Notes: generated by a model not told the origin, from the sequence alone. DNA of 64,000 nt from Chryseosolibacter histidinae (GCF_018598225.1 NZ_JAHESF010000002.1:310001-374000); one strand, 5' to 3'; positions 1 to 9,157 are shown, counted from the first letter of the stretch. Program-made: numbers and translations.

Positions 1-145
1 TTGACAAAAACTAAGTGCAGGACTCATGTTTATGTTTCAATTCGAATTTGACACAGACGCCGGCTAGCTGACTCCATACATTGTCAATTGCCCTGTTGTC
101 AACTGTCAACTACTTTTATATGAAACTCAAGCTTAATAACATACA

Positions 146-640
146 ATGAACTGGTTGCCAATCATTCTCTGTCCGCTTATCGTTCTCGGAACATTTCTGT
201 TCTGGGAGTTTGTGGCGTGGTTCACGCACAAGTATGTGATGCATGGGTTCCTTTGGTCGTGGCACAGGTCGCACCACACAGTACATTCGCATACGCTGGA
301 ACGAAACGATCTCTTTGCGCTGGTCTTCAGCATCCCCTCCATCGGCATTTTTTATTACTATTCACAGGTCACTTACAATCCATACATGCTCGCCGTGGGC
401 ATGGGCATTTTTTGTTATGGCGTTTTTTACTTTATTTTCCATGATATTATTGTTCATCAGCGGATCAGATGGCGTCCCGCAAAAAGAAGCAAGTATTTAC
501 ACCGTATGATCAATGCACATTACGTTCATCATAGCAGGCATTCGAAAGAAGGTTGTGAGGCGTTCGGGTTTCTTTACGCGCCCAAAAAGTATGAACCGAA
601 GAACTTTGTTTTAAAGAAGGAAAGATCACAAACCCAATAA
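146..640 (+). CDS. crtZ: Beta-carotene hydroxylase (CrtZ-type, fatty acid hydroxylase superfamily)
   Basis: Membrane di-iron hydroxylase expected to add 3-hydroxyl groups to the beta-ionone rings of carotenoids, giving zeaxanthin-type pigment. The 164-residue protein is hydrophobic and carries the expected histidine clusters: H28 and H33, then H40 with H43-H44, then H99 and H104, then H125 with H128-H129, the ligand pattern of the CrtZ and sterol desaturase superfamily. Length matches bacterial CrtZ (about 160-175). A lycopene cyclase gene follows after 3 nt, so the two are almost certainly one transcript, and the neighbour fixes the pathway. The rest of the carotenoid cluster (for example crtB and crtI) would lie before the window start. 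Family assignment is strong; product specificity is inferred. Confidence 0.88.
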   Translation: MNWLPIILCPLIVLGTFLFWEFVAWFTHKYVMHGFLWSWHRSHHTVHSHTLERNDLFALVFSIPSIGIFYYYSQVTYNPYMLAVGMGIFCYGVFYFIFHDIIVHQRIRWRPAKRSKYLHRMINAHYVHHSRHSKEGCEAFGFLYAPKKYEPKNFVLKKERSQTQ

Positions 641-643
641 AAT

Positions 644-1342
644 TTGCAATCAAAATACCTCTACCTGACACTGAACATTGCTTCGTTTATCGTTCCCTTT
701 GCATTCAGCTTCTATCCCAAGGCGAACTTCTCGAAAAAATGGAAATATGTGCTTCCGGCCATCTTTGCCACGGCCGTTGTGTTCATCGCCTGGGACGCGC
801 TCTTTACCGAAATGGGCATTTGGGGTTTTAATCCGAAATACCTGAGCGGTATTTACATTTTCAACCTTCCGCTCGAAGAGGTGTTGTTCTTCTTTTGTAT
901 CCCCTATGCATGTGTGTTCACCTATTTTGCGCTTACCTACCTCGTGGAGCGCGATTACCTGTTCCCTCACCACGAGCTCATTTCAAGCGCGCTGATCCTG
1001 GTGCTGCTCATTGCCGGCGGCTACTATATGAACAAGTGGTACACCGGCGTAACTTTCCTGCTCACCGGCATGCTGCTCGCCTATCAAATGATCAAGCTCA
1101 GGCCGCGGTACATGGGCCGTTTTTATTTCGCGTTTATCTTCATCCTCATTCCCTTCTTTATTGTGAATGGCATACTGACGGGGTCGTTCATTGATGAGCC
1201 TGTGGTATGGTACAACGATAACCATAACCTCGGCATCAGGATCGGCACCGTGCCCATTGAAGATGCGGTGTATGGAATGCTCCTGGTGCTGATGAGCATC
1301 GGTATTGCAGAAGAAGCAGAGAAACGTGTAGAGAATAAATAG
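644..1342 (+). CDS. Lycopene cyclase domain protein (fused CrtYc-CrtYd type)
   Basis: Integral membrane protein of 232 residues, predicted to cyclise lycopene ends to beta-ionone rings. It is two repeats of the small lycopene cyclase domain, each with about three membrane spans and an acidic signature: PLEEVLFF near residue 85 and PIEDAVYG near residue 205. This is the single-chain form of the heterodimeric CrtYc/CrtYd cyclases. The start is a TTG at 644, 3 nt after the crtZ stop; no ATG in frame gives a full first helix, so coupled translation from TTG is likely. It supplies beta-carotene for the preceding hydroxylase. The stop codon at 1342 is followed at once by a short ACAGTCNAC-type repeat. 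Confidence 0.82.
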   Translation: MQSKYLYLTLNIASFIVPFAFSFYPKANFSKKWKYVLPAIFATAVVFIAWDALFTEMGIWGFNPKYLSGIYIFNLPLEEVLFFFCIPYACVFTYFALTYLVERDYLFPHHELISSALILVLLIAGGYYMNKWYTGVTFLLTGMLLAYQMIKLRPRYMGRFYFAFIFILIPFFIVNGILTGSFIDEPVVWYNDNHNLGIRIGTVPIEDAVYGMLLVLMSIGIAEEAEKRVENK

Positions 1343-1378
1343 TCCACAGTCGACAGACCACAGTCCACGGCAGGGTGG
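1343..1378. repeat. Short-period repeat after the cyclase stop codon
   Basis: Directly after the stop codon there are degenerate copies of a unit like AGTCCACAG/AGTCGACAG/CAGTCCACGG. A related TGTCAACTGTCAAC stretch sits at 93-112. It resembles one arm of the inverted short-period repeats seen at other gene ends here, but no inverted partner follows at this locus. Confidence 0.4.
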
Positions 1379-1412
1379 TGTTTCAACGCAAGCGAAGCGG
1401 TTAGAAATAAAT

Positions 1413-1436
1413 AAGCTTCCGGGGCGCCGGAAGCTT
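1413..1436 (-). terminator. Stem-loop between convergent genes
   Basis: Perfect 10-bp arms (AAGCTTCCGG and CCGGAAGCTT) with a GGCG loop, located between the convergent cyclase and small basic protein genes. On the minus strand the stem is followed by an ATTTATTT tract, so it can end the minus-strand transcript; it may also serve the plus strand. Confidence 0.6.
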
Positions 1437-1463
1437 GTATGTTATTCGATATAAGATCCCTTT

Positions 1464-1733
1464 TTAGACGGTGGCCAATGCCTTGCTCTTCTTGCTCTTT
1501 TTACCTTTCAGCACATCCTCCACATAAGTGAGGTCTTTTTCAGACTTCCGGGTTTTACGGTCTTGCTTTTTAAGGATGTGGACAAATTCAGACGCCAGTT
1601 TTTTGGAGCTTTTGTCGAGCAGCTTTTCCACTTTTTTGGTCGGCTTGGGCAACTCCAGGTGGCTTATCGCAGTGCGCATTGAATCGCTCAACAGGCTTTT
1701 CAATGCCTTTTTGGATACTTTGATCTTTTCCAT
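1464..1733 (-). CDS. Small lysine-rich protein, unknown function
   Basis: Not recognised. The 89-residue product is very basic (lysine runs throughout, including KGKKSKKSK near the C-terminus), with no signal peptide, no membrane segment and no cysteine motif. Alternating hydrophobic positions in residues 1-70 suggest mostly helix. The strong charge suggests nucleic acid or ribosome association, but nothing in the sequence proves it. It is transcribed alone, convergent with the carotenoid genes, with a stem-loop just past its stop. The reverse complement is also open over most of this span, but the minus frame has the better start and amino-acid composition. Confidence 0.6.
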   Translation of the reverse strand: MEKIKVSKKALKSLLSDSMRTAISHLELPKPTKKVEKLLDKSSKKLASEFVHILKKQDRKTRKSEKDLTYVEDVLKGKKSKKSKALATV

Positions 1734-1822
1734 AAAGTAGTGGTTATCTACGAATGTAAAAAATGTTAGCGGAAGATTAAGCCGTTAACAAAAACTTAAT
1801 ATTGCGCCTGAAAAACAATGAA

Positions 1823-1844
1823 AAAGACGCCAAAAAGCGCCTTT
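1823..1844 (-). terminator. Terminator of the permease operon
   Basis: On the minus strand AAAGGCGC pairs with GCGTCTTT (one G-U pair) around a TTTTTG loop, followed by more T residues, 29 nt past the permease stop codon. The plus-strand reading is also followed by a T-rich stretch, so it could work in both directions. Confidence 0.65.
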
Positions 1845-1872
1845 CTTTATATGAAAATGTATTTCTACGAAA

Positions 1873-4278
1873 TCACTCGTATCGGAGGGAATTCACCGGG
1901 TTAGCCGCCGCAGCCTTGATCGATTGGAAACTCACCGTAAGCCACGCGATCACAATGGCCACCACGCCGCTGCCGATAAAGATCAACGGACTAATGTCTA
2001 CCCGGTAAGCGAAATTGCCCAACCAGTAATCCACCATGTACCAACCAAATGCCGCCGCGGGCACAAACGCGATCAGTACAAGCCTGGTGAATTCTTTCGA
2101 CAACAGTATGGTGAGTCCTGTAGTCGTAGCACCCATTGCCTTGCGGATACCGATCTCTTTGGTGCGTTGTTCAGCCGTGAAGGCCGCCAGCGCAAACAAT
2201 CCGAGGCAGGCGATGAAGATGGCAAGCCCTGCGAACACACTGAACAGTACCCCCAGGCGTTGCTCGGCACGGAACAGCTCGTCAAAATTCTGATCCAGGA
2301 AACTGTAGTCCAACGGCTCGTTCGGCGCATATTGTTTCCAGAGCTTTTCTACAGAAGCCACCGCCTGCTGCGAGCTTCCCTCGTAACGGATCATCATCTG
2401 GTACGACTTCGTGGTTAACCGTATGGCTAATGGCCGAACTTTTTGCTTCATCGATTCGAAATTGAAGTCCTGAAATACGCCCACGATCCGCAGTTTACGC
2501 GGCTTGCCGTCATCGGAGAAGGTCACATACTCTTCCAGGGGATTGGTGTAGCCGAAGTCTCTAACAGCGGCTTCGTTCAGCACAATGGCTGACGAGTCCG
2601 AGGGAAAATCCTCCGAGAAGTAACGGCCTGCTTTCATCCTGAACTTCATCACCTCCTGATGATCATGATCGGCATAATAAACCCCAATCATATGGTCCTG
2701 GTCTGAATTGGTGGATTTTGCAACAGTTGTGCTGTTCACGCCAGGAAAACTGTTGTTGGTATAGCTTGAGCTGACGATGCCCGTCTGTGATGCCAGCGCA
2801 TTTTTGAAGGCCTCTTCATTATTCCCCAGACGGCCCGTACTTGAGACGATCAGCACGTTGTGTTTATCGATGCCCAGGTTTCGCTGCTGCATATAAGTGA
2901 TCTGCTGATACACCACAGCTGTGAAAATGATGAGGAAAATGGAAAGCGCGAACTGAAATATCACCAGCGTGCTTCTCACACCTTTGCTCTTCATGCCAGA
3001 GCGAACTTTACCTTTCAGTACTTCAACCGCATTGAACGAAGTGAGGTAAAAGGCGGGATAACTTCCGGCTACTAATCCAACAAAAACAACCAGGCCCGCT
3101 AACAATAGAATGAAACGTGCACTGGCAAATGCCGACATGCCAAGCTGTTTGCCCGACAACAGATTGAAATATGGAAGCAGAAAGTAACACGCCACCACCG
3201 CCAGTATCACCGTAACAAAACTGTACAACGTGGACTCGGCCAGGAACTGTCCCACCATCTGGCCCCGCAGCGAGCCCAGCGTTTTGCGAAGCCCCACTTC
3301 TTTAGCCCGTCCCGCAGAACGCGCGGTAGATAAATTCATGAAGTTGATGCAGGCAATGACGATGATAAAAATGCCAATAGCTCCCAGGTAATAAACCGAC
3401 ATAATATCGCCACCCGGCTCAAGCTCATCACGCGAAGTTGACCTGAGGTGAATGTCCGTGAGGGCTGTGCTGTAGTAGCCGAAGTCATCTCCTTTCTCCC
3501 TCAATTGTTTGATGGATACGCCCATAAATCGCTCTACTTCGGGTCCTACATATTTCATTACAAGCTCGCCAAATTTTTCGTGCACCGCCGGAAGCGAAGC
3601 TCCATGATCGAGCACAAAATAGGTATACAGGTAGTTGTTCAGCCATTCTGTGCTCTTCAGGTGTTTGCCTGAGGCTGATGACAAAAGTAAATTGTATCTG
3701 AAATGAGAATTCAGCGGCGAATCTTCGGTAATGCCTGTTACCTTGTAAGCCTGGTTTTCGTTACCGATGGTCAGCATTTTACCGAGGGCGGACTGTTCTC
3801 CAAAATATTTTGTGGCCATACTTTTGGTGATCACCACCGAGTTAGGCTCCAGCAGCGCCGTTTTCGGATCGCCTTCCAGGATCCTGAAACTGAAGAAGCT
3901 GAAAAAATTGGAGTCGGCATAGAACAGCTTCTGTTCTGTAAAGGCTTTATCCTCATACTTCACTACGGAAGCGCCCCAGTAATTGGCGATACGGGTAGCC
4001 TCGGCAACACCCGGCACTTCCCTCACCAACGCTTCGGCCATGGGTGGAGCGGTAGTGGTAGTGCGTATGTCCTGGCCACCGATCCTGCCATGCAACCCCA
4101 CCTGGTAAATGTTCTCAGCCTTGGCGTGAAAACGGTCGTAGCTCAGCTCATCGGTAACATACAATACAATGAGAAGGCAGGCCGCAATGCCGATGGTCAT
4201 TCCCAGGATATTGATCAACGAGAAGAATTTATACTTCAGGATGTTGCGAATGGCAACTTTAAAATAGTTTTTCAGCAT
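1873..4278 (-). CDS. ABC transporter permease, MacB/FtsX type (second of pair)
   Basis: Inner-membrane permease of 801 residues with the duplicated FtsX architecture usual in Bacteroidota: a membrane helix near residues 18-42, a MacB-like periplasmic domain (about 45-265), three helices (about 290-410), a second single helix near 430-450, a second periplasmic domain, and three C-terminal helices (about 680-795). The tail NPVNSLRYE is typical of this family. It lies 37 nt after a second permease of the same kind, so the two are co-transcribed and probably pair. The ATPase and membrane-fusion subunits that would complete a MacAB-like export machine are encoded just upstream on the same strand. 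The substrate cannot be read from sequence. Confidence 0.88.
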   Translation of the reverse strand: MLKNYFKVAIRNILKYKFFSLINILGMTIGIAACLLIVLYVTDELSYDRFHAKAENIYQVGLHGRIGGQDIRTTTTAPPMAEALVREVPGVAEATRIANYWGASVVKYEDKAFTEQKLFYADSNFFSFFSFRILEGDPKTALLEPNSVVITKSMATKYFGEQSALGKMLTIGNENQAYKVTGITEDSPLNSHFRYNLLLSSASGKHLKSTEWLNNYLYTYFVLDHGASLPAVHEKFGELVMKYVGPEVERFMGVSIKQLREKGDDFGYYSTALTDIHLRSTSRDELEPGGDIMSVYYLGAIGIFIIVIACINFMNLSTARSAGRAKEVGLRKTLGSLRGQMVGQFLAESTLYSFVTVILAVVACYFLLPYFNLLSGKQLGMSAFASARFILLLAGLVVFVGLVAGSYPAFYLTSFNAVEVLKGKVRSGMKSKGVRSTLVIFQFALSIFLIIFTAVVYQQITYMQQRNLGIDKHNVLIVSSTGRLGNNEEAFKNALASQTGIVSSSYTNNSFPGVNSTTVAKSTNSDQDHMIGVYYADHDHQEVMKFRMKAGRYFSEDFPSDSSAIVLNEAAVRDFGYTNPLEEYVTFSDDGKPRKLRIVGVFQDFNFESMKQKVRPLAIRLTTKSYQMMIRYEGSSQQAVASVEKLWKQYAPNEPLDYSFLDQNFDELFRAEQRLGVLFSVFAGLAIFIACLGLFALAAFTAEQRTKEIGIRKAMGATTTGLTILLSKEFTRLVLIAFVPAAAFGWYMVDYWLGNFAYRVDISPLIFIGSGVVAIVIAWLTVSFQSIKAAAANPVNSLRYE

Positions 4279-4315
4279 GGCTACCTGATTACTGATTATA
4301 ATTTTTATACTAATA

Positions 4316-6688
4316 TTACTCGTTACGCAACGTATTAACGGGGTTCATAGACGCCGCAGTGAACACTTTGTACCCGATGGCAATGCCCGAGATCAGGAAC
4401 ATAAGGAACACGGAGAACGCAAAAGTAACGGAAGTGGTGGATTGATAATAATCCCAGATGCTGTCCATCAGCAGATCTACCATATAATAACTGGCCACCG
4501 ATCCGAGAATGGAAGACACCAGCAGGATGATGGCAAATTCCGTATTGATGATGCGCGTGATGTTGCCGATGGATGCCCCCAGCACCTTGCGCACACCGAT
4601 CTCTTTCATGCGTTTGATGATGTTCAGCGACACGAGTGTGAATAATCCCGTGGCCGACAAAACCAGCGCTACCAGGCCCAGGAACACGAACATTTTCACG
4701 ATGTTGGTATTTACCTGAACCGCCTCCGCCATGCCACTGTTGAGATACCAACCGTTGTAAAGCTGGTTGGGAAAGATCTTCTTCCATTCGCTTTCCATGA
4801 ACTTGTTCACATCCGTTATTTTCAGCGCCGGAGCGTTGACGATCACGTGTGTATATTGGTCGGGTGTTGTATACCGGATCATGAGCGGCTGCATCTCACG
4901 CCACAGGCCATTGGTATACACATTTTTCACGACACCGATCACATAAAATTTCACCGTATCCATCCAGATCACTTCCTTGCCTACCGACTGCGTCCAGCCA
5001 AGCTCTTCAGCAAATTTCTGCGAGATGATGATCGATTCTTTCCGGTCTGTTTCTGAATCCTTGCGGAAGTCGCGACCCTCCGTCAACTCCATTCCCATCG
5101 TCTTCAGATAGTCATCACCCACCTCAATAATATCCACTTCGAGCTGCTTCGATTCATGTTTCACCGGATCGTTGTACCACGACGACCAGATGCTGTGCTT
5201 CGAACCTGCGATGGAGATGATGTCCTTGTTCTGTGACAGGGCATTGCGATAAGTTTCAAATTCGCCCTGGTTGCTGACATAAGCCGTGATGATGCCGTTC
5301 TGATCGACACCGATATCAAAATCGCGCTGGTAAATTGAATTCTGGTAAAATGCGAAGGCACTGATGATGCCGATGAGAGAGATCGTATACTGCAGCGCTA
5401 GCAGTGTTCGTGTAAAATAATTGGTACCGCCGAATTTCAGCTTGCCCTTCAGGATGCTCACGGGCTCAAAACCACTGATGTAGAATGCGGGATAGCTGCC
5501 GGCAAGCAACGCCGTGAACACCAACATGCTGATGATGAAGATCAGGAAACCGGGATCGTCAATATAATGCGACGTGAGCTTCATCTCCGTCCACAGTGCG
5601 TTCCATGATGCGAGCAGCACTTCACCCAACACCAGCCCGATCACCAGCGCGATGAAACAAATGAAAACCATTTCACCGATGAACTGTATGATCAGCTGGC
5701 TGCGCATGCTTCCCATTACTTTACGCAGACCGATCTCTTTCAGTCTCCTGGAAGAAATGGCAATAGCTGTGTTGGTCATGTTGAAGCAGGCGATGAGCAA
5801 CACCATAATGGCCATGATGCCGGGAGCAATAACGGCGGCGGTTGGATTTCCTTCCCGCGTCTGCGACCATGTGTCGTTAGCAGAATCACGTTGTGCCATG
5901 CCCGCAAAAGGATCCAGCACAAACTCCCTGATCTGAAAATCTTCACGCACCTTGTTGTTGTTCTCCTTGTACACCTGGATCTGTTTTACGATGGCGTTTA
6001 CCCGCGAAGGATCGTTGACAAGCACAAACACCGTATTGCGGCTCTTCCAATCGTCTTCTTTCACATTGGGCAGCAGGTCGAAATAATTGTCATAATGCAT
6101 GAAGGCATCGTTCATGAAGCTGGAGTTCGAGGGCTGCTTTTTGAACACGGCTCCGATCTCGATCTCACGGGTGTTGGTTCCGATCATCTGTGTGAGCTGC
6201 TTCCCGACAACATCGGTTGTGCCAAAAAGTTTGATGGCCATTTCATCGCTTAGCAGGATCTTCGACTTCTCCTTTAAGGCAGCAGGTTGGCCGTTGATAA
6301 ATTCGAAGGTGAAAATATCGAAGAATCCCTCATCCGTGTGTCCGATGTCTATCCTGAAAAGATCATCCTCGCGCTTTACATTGGAAGATACGGGCGAGAA
6401 CCTCACCACCTTATCGGCATCAGGCACATTGGCCCTTATTACCGGTCCCATAGGCGTTGGCGCAAATCCATAGAGGGTGGTGCGTCCGTCAAATTCCCGG
6501 ATGGAAGACACGCGGTAAATGTTGTTATAATGCGCGTGATGCGTGTCGAATTTGGCGTCAAATTCCCAGTTAAAGTAAGCAACAATACAGCTGGCAATAC
6601 CTACTGAGAGGCCAAGCACATTGATGAAAATGAACAGCTTGTTCTTCATCATGTTGCGCCAGGTGATGCGTAAATAGTTCTTGATCAT
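4316..6688 (-). CDS. ABC transporter permease, MacB/FtsX type (first of pair)
   Basis: Permease of 790 residues with the same two-block FtsX layout as the next gene: N-terminal helix (about 18-40) followed by a MacB-like periplasmic domain, a three-helix block around residues 285-400 that ends in a GSYPAFY motif, a second periplasmic domain, and a final three-helix block ending in NPVNTLRNE. It is the first gene of its transcript. About 60-80 bp upstream lies a sigma-54-like promoter (TGGCAT-N5-TTGGC), and further up a GTTC-N6-GAAC palindrome shared with the promoter of the fusion-protein operon, so both halves of the exporter are probably activated together by the neighbouring response regulator. 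Confidence 0.88.
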   Translation of the reverse strand: MIKNYLRITWRNMMKNKLFIFINVLGLSVGIASCIVAYFNWEFDAKFDTHHAHYNNIYRVSSIREFDGRTTLYGFAPTPMGPVIRANVPDADKVVRFSPVSSNVKREDDLFRIDIGHTDEGFFDIFTFEFINGQPAALKEKSKILLSDEMAIKLFGTTDVVGKQLTQMIGTNTREIEIGAVFKKQPSNSSFMNDAFMHYDNYFDLLPNVKEDDWKSRNTVFVLVNDPSRVNAIVKQIQVYKENNNKVREDFQIREFVLDPFAGMAQRDSANDTWSQTREGNPTAAVIAPGIMAIMVLLIACFNMTNTAIAISSRRLKEIGLRKVMGSMRSQLIIQFIGEMVFICFIALVIGLVLGEVLLASWNALWTEMKLTSHYIDDPGFLIFIISMLVFTALLAGSYPAFYISGFEPVSILKGKLKFGGTNYFTRTLLALQYTISLIGIISAFAFYQNSIYQRDFDIGVDQNGIITAYVSNQGEFETYRNALSQNKDIISIAGSKHSIWSSWYNDPVKHESKQLEVDIIEVGDDYLKTMGMELTEGRDFRKDSETDRKESIIISQKFAEELGWTQSVGKEVIWMDTVKFYVIGVVKNVYTNGLWREMQPLMIRYTTPDQYTHVIVNAPALKITDVNKFMESEWKKIFPNQLYNGWYLNSGMAEAVQVNTNIVKMFVFLGLVALVLSATGLFTLVSLNIIKRMKEIGVRKVLGASIGNITRIINTEFAIILLVSSILGSVASYYMVDLLMDSIWDYYQSTTSVTFAFSVFLMFLISGIAIGYKVFTAASMNPVNTLRNE

Positions 6689-6750
6689 GCAGGGGTTTGT
6701 TTGAAATTGCCACTAAGACTCAATGTTTGCCATCGAGGTTGCATGCTATG

Positions 6751-6766
6751 GCCAAGAAATATGCCA
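6751..6766 (-). promoter_or_regulatory. Candidate sigma-54 promoter of the permease operon
   Basis: Minus-strand TGGCAT-N5-TTGGC, close to the sigma-54 consensus TGGCAC-N5-TTGCA; the -12 element reads TTGG instead of TTGC. The same variant and spacing occur upstream of the fusion-protein operon (9142-9157). The permease start codon is 63 nt downstream. Confidence 0.5.
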
Positions 6767-6817
6767 TGGGGGAATCGTGGCTAAAAACGCAGGATTAAGG
6801 GAATTAATGAATAAGCG

Positions 6818-6835
6818 TTGTTCACTACCGAACAA
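6818..6835. promoter_or_regulatory. Candidate enhancer site for the NtrC-type regulator
   Basis: Palindrome TTGTTC-ACTACC-GAACAA, with core GTTC-N6-GAAC. Its centre (6826.5) is 60.5 bp from the outer edge of the -24 element at 6766, exactly the distance found at the second promoter near 9.2 kb. Confidence 0.5.
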
Positions 6836-6856
6836 AAGAGTGTTCATAAATACATT

Positions 6857-6930
6857 TCCCGCTGATCGCGCTGATGAACGCAGATAAATAATAATGCAGA
6901 GATCTGCGTATATCCGCGAAATCTACGGGA
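6857..6930. repeat. Imperfect 29-bp inverted repeat (dispersed type)
   Basis: Arms at 6857-6885 and 6902-6930 around a 16-nt spacer; left arm begins TCCCGCTGATCGCG and ends AACGCAGAT, right arm begins ATCTGCGTATATCCGCG. The wording (CGCTGAT, AACGCAGAT, ATCCGCG) is that of a repeat I recall as widely scattered in Bacteroidota genomes. Not coding. Confidence 0.6.
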
Positions 6931-6942
6931 AACCATATTAAC

Positions 6943-6976
6943 AAAAAAGACCTCTCAGACTGAGCTGAAAGGTCTT
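6943..6976 (-). terminator. Terminator of the fusion-protein/ATPase operon
   Basis: On the minus strand a 12-bp stem (AAGACCTTTCAG with CTGAGAGGTCTT, one U-G pair) and a 6-nt loop, followed by TTTTG. It lies 66 nt past the ATPase stop and separates this transcript from the permease operon. Confidence 0.8.
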
Positions 6977-7041
6977 CAAGAAAAGGGAAGTCATGCGTTA
7001 CTTGACCGCCACAATCCGCCTGACGTTCACTTTGTCGGTTC

Positions 7042-7731
7042 TTAGATATGGAAATGCTCCTTGATATTCTCTGTTACTACCTTACCGTCGAACAGGTTCA
7101 CGATGCGGTGTGCGTAGTTGGCATCATAGGGTGAGTGGGTCACCATTACGATGGTTGTACCTTCTTCGTTCAGCTGGGAAAGGAGCTTCATTACTTCTTC
7201 GCCGTTAGCCGAGTCGAGGTTACCGGTAGGTTCGTCAGCCAGGATCACTTTAGGTTTCGCTACGATGGCACGGGAGATCGCAACACGTTGCTGCTGACCA
7301 CCTGACAACTGCTGCGGGAAGTGATTTCTGCGGTGCATGATGTTCATGCGCTCCAGTACTTCCTCTACACGGGTCTTGCGCTCAGATGAAGGAACTTTCA
7401 TGTACAGCAGCGGAAGCTCAACATTCTCGAACACCGTAAGCTCGTCGATCAGGTTGAAGCTCTGGAACACGAAACCGATAGAACCTTTACGCAGCTGGGC
7501 ACGCTGTCGCTCGGAATATTTTGCCACTTCGTGCTCGCCGAAGTAGTACTCGCCGTTCGTAGGGTTGTCGAGCAAGCCCACAATGTTCAGCAGCGTAGAC
7601 TTTCCGCAACCGGAAGGTCCCATAATGGCTACGAACTCACCATCCTTGATCTCAAGGTTGATATTATTCAGGGCGGTGGTCTCTACTTCTTCTGTCGTGT
7701 AGACTTTTTCGAGGTTTTTCAGTTTGATCAT
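7042..7731 (-). CDS. ABC transporter ATP-binding protein (MacB/LolD family)
   Basis: Cytoplasmic ATPase of 229 residues that would drive the neighbouring FtsX permeases. Visible motifs: Walker A GPSGCGKST near residues 38-46, Q-loop in FVFQSFNL near 87-94, signature LSGGQQQR near 142-149, Walker B VILADEPTGNLDS near 160-172 and an H-loop histidine in VTHS near 197. Length and motifs are those of the LolD/MacB class used by mechanotransmission transporters. It follows the membrane-fusion protein by 89 nt in the same direction and is closed by a strong terminator, so these two genes form one unit. Substrate unknown. Confidence 0.92.
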   Translation of the reverse strand: MIKLKNLEKVYTTEEVETTALNNINLEIKDGEFVAIMGPSGCGKSTLLNIVGLLDNPTNGEYYFGEHEVAKYSERQRAQLRKGSIGFVFQSFNLIDELTVFENVELPLLYMKVPSSERKTRVEEVLERMNIMHRRNHFPQQLSGGQQQRVAISRAIVAKPKVILADEPTGNLDSANGEEVMKLLSQLNEEGTTIVMVTHSPYDANYAHRIVNLFDGKVVTENIKEHFHI

Positions 7732-7820
7732 GGCGTTTTACGATTATGATTTATTAGAATGATTACAAATTGATGCAATTAGTTTTATTCCTGTAGTACT
7801 TTCTGTTCCTGAAAAGGTTA

Positions 7821-9068
7821 CTAGTTCAGGATCAATACTTCGTTGTTTCCGAAATTCTCATACGATGAAGTGATCACCTTATCACCCGGCTTCAGGCCCT
7901 CCAGCACTTCAAAGTGCTCGGGATTCTTTCTGCCAAGTTTGACGTCCCTTTTCACCGCCCGGTTACCGTCTTCCATCACAAACACCCAGTTTCCACCGGT
8001 ATCTTTATAGAAGCCACCAACCGGCAGCAACAACTCTTCTGAAGACTGGCTGAGCTGAATCCGCAGCCTCAGCGACTGTCCCCTGCGAATTCCTGTAGGA
8101 GTCTCCCCCACAAAGTTCATATCCACATCGAAACGCCCGCCTATAATGGTCGGATAGACATAAGCGATCTCAAGCAGGTAATCCTTGTTATTGAAAGTTG
8201 TGGTTGCCTGAAGACCCACCGCTATCCTCGGAAGGTACAATTCATCGATGGGCACCCTTACCTTGTAACTGCCAACAACATCAACCTGTCCTAACCGCTG
8301 GCCGGCATTGACGGCCTGACCAGGATCGAGCTGGGGCCTTGAAAGCTGACCATCCATAGGAGCGCGGATCACCAGGTTATCCAGGATCCGTCCCACACCC
8401 TCGAGGCTCTGGGTCATCTTGCGCTCGGAATAGTTCATCTGGGTCAGCTGCCTGAACCTGTCGATCGAATCAGTTCTATAAACCTCATAGGTTATCCTTC
8501 TGCGCTCAGTATAATATTTATAATCCGCTTCAGTCTTTTCAAAGTCCTGCTTGGCGATGAGCTTCTTTTCAAAAAGTTGCTTCTGCCGGGCATACTGCGG
8601 TCCGAGGATCGCCAGCATATTATCTATTTGCGCAAGCTCCTGGCGCTGTTGCAGGTCGTTCTGGGTAATGCCCAGGCGCGTTTCACGAACGCGGTTGATA
8701 CTTTCATTCAATGAAGCTTCCCTGCCTAAGACATCGAGCTCGCGGTTAAGGTTGCTTAACTCGAGAATAATATCGCCTTTTTTCAGCATAGCGCCGCTTT
8801 CGGCTACTACCCGTTTGATCGTTCCACCTTCAACAGCATCAAGATAAATGGTACGGCTCGGTTCTACAATGCCCGTCTGCGGTATGGTCTCCTGGAAGAT
8901 GCCGCGCTCAACCGTAGAGATGGTGATCTTGTCTTTTTCTATTTTGAGCTTGTTACGCCGGTCGGCAAAAATAAACTGGTAGCCCACAAATATGGTGAAC
9001 AGGGCTATACCGCCATAAGTAGCAATTTTTTTAAGCGTCCACTTTTTCTTTTTGATCTGCTTGTCCAT
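7821..9068 (-). CDS. Efflux periplasmic adaptor (HlyD/MacA-like membrane fusion protein)
   Basis: Periplasmic adaptor of 415 residues, anchored by an N-terminal helix (about residues 14-32) after a lysine-rich start. A lipoyl/biotinyl-like half follows (about 65-100), then a long alpha-helical hairpin (about 105-220; coiled-coil repeats around DLQQRQELAQIDNMLAIL), then the second lipoyl half (IRAPMDGQLSRPQLDPGQAV, about 235-255) and beta-barrel domains to the C-terminus. With the ATPase and FtsX permeases this makes a MacAB-type tripartite exporter; no TolC-like outer-membrane gene is in the window. It is the first gene of its transcript and is preceded by a sigma-54-like promoter and a palindrome shared with the permease operon. 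Confidence 0.88.
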   Translation of the reverse strand: MDKQIKKKKWTLKKIATYGGIALFTIFVGYQFIFADRRNKLKIEKDKITISTVERGIFQETIPQTGIVEPSRTIYLDAVEGGTIKRVVAESGAMLKKGDIILELSNLNRELDVLGREASLNESINRVRETRLGITQNDLQQRQELAQIDNMLAILGPQYARQKQLFEKKLIAKQDFEKTEADYKYYTERRRITYEVYRTDSIDRFRQLTQMNYSERKMTQSLEGVGRILDNLVIRAPMDGQLSRPQLDPGQAVNAGQRLGQVDVVGSYKVRVPIDELYLPRIAVGLQATTTFNNKDYLLEIAYVYPTIIGGRFDVDMNFVGETPTGIRRGQSLRLRIQLSQSSEELLLPVGGFYKDTGGNWVFVMEDGNRAVKRDVKLGRKNPEHFEVLEGLKPGDKVITSSYENFGNNEVLILN

Positions 9069-9141
9069 TCTTTCTAAGTTAATCGGGGTTGTGTGCCTGC
9101 CGCAACGCGTACGTAATGATCACTGCGACCGATACGGCATT

Positions 9142-9157
9142 GCCAACAAACGTGCCA
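9142..9157 (-). promoter_or_regulatory. Candidate sigma-54 promoter of the fusion-protein operon
   Basis: Minus-strand TTGGCACG-N4-TTGGCA. The -24 part matches the YTGGCACG consensus fully; the -12 part has TTGG where TTGC is usual. The adaptor start codon is about 74 nt downstream. Confidence 0.55.

Larger units (their letters stand above)
6689..7041. other. 353-bp intergenic region: promoter, activator site, inverted repeat and terminator
   Basis: No gene seen. From left to right it holds a candidate sigma-54 promoter for the permease pair (6751-6766), a GTTC-N6-GAAC palindrome (6818-6835), a 29-bp imperfect inverted repeat (6857-6930) and the terminator of the ATPase operon (6943-6976). 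Confidence 0.6.

Noticed and set aside
1-145. Possible 3' end of an upstream carotenoid gene at the window start
   Set aside because: All forward frames meet stops within 51 nt, and the short peptide has no resemblance to phytoene synthase or desaturase ends.
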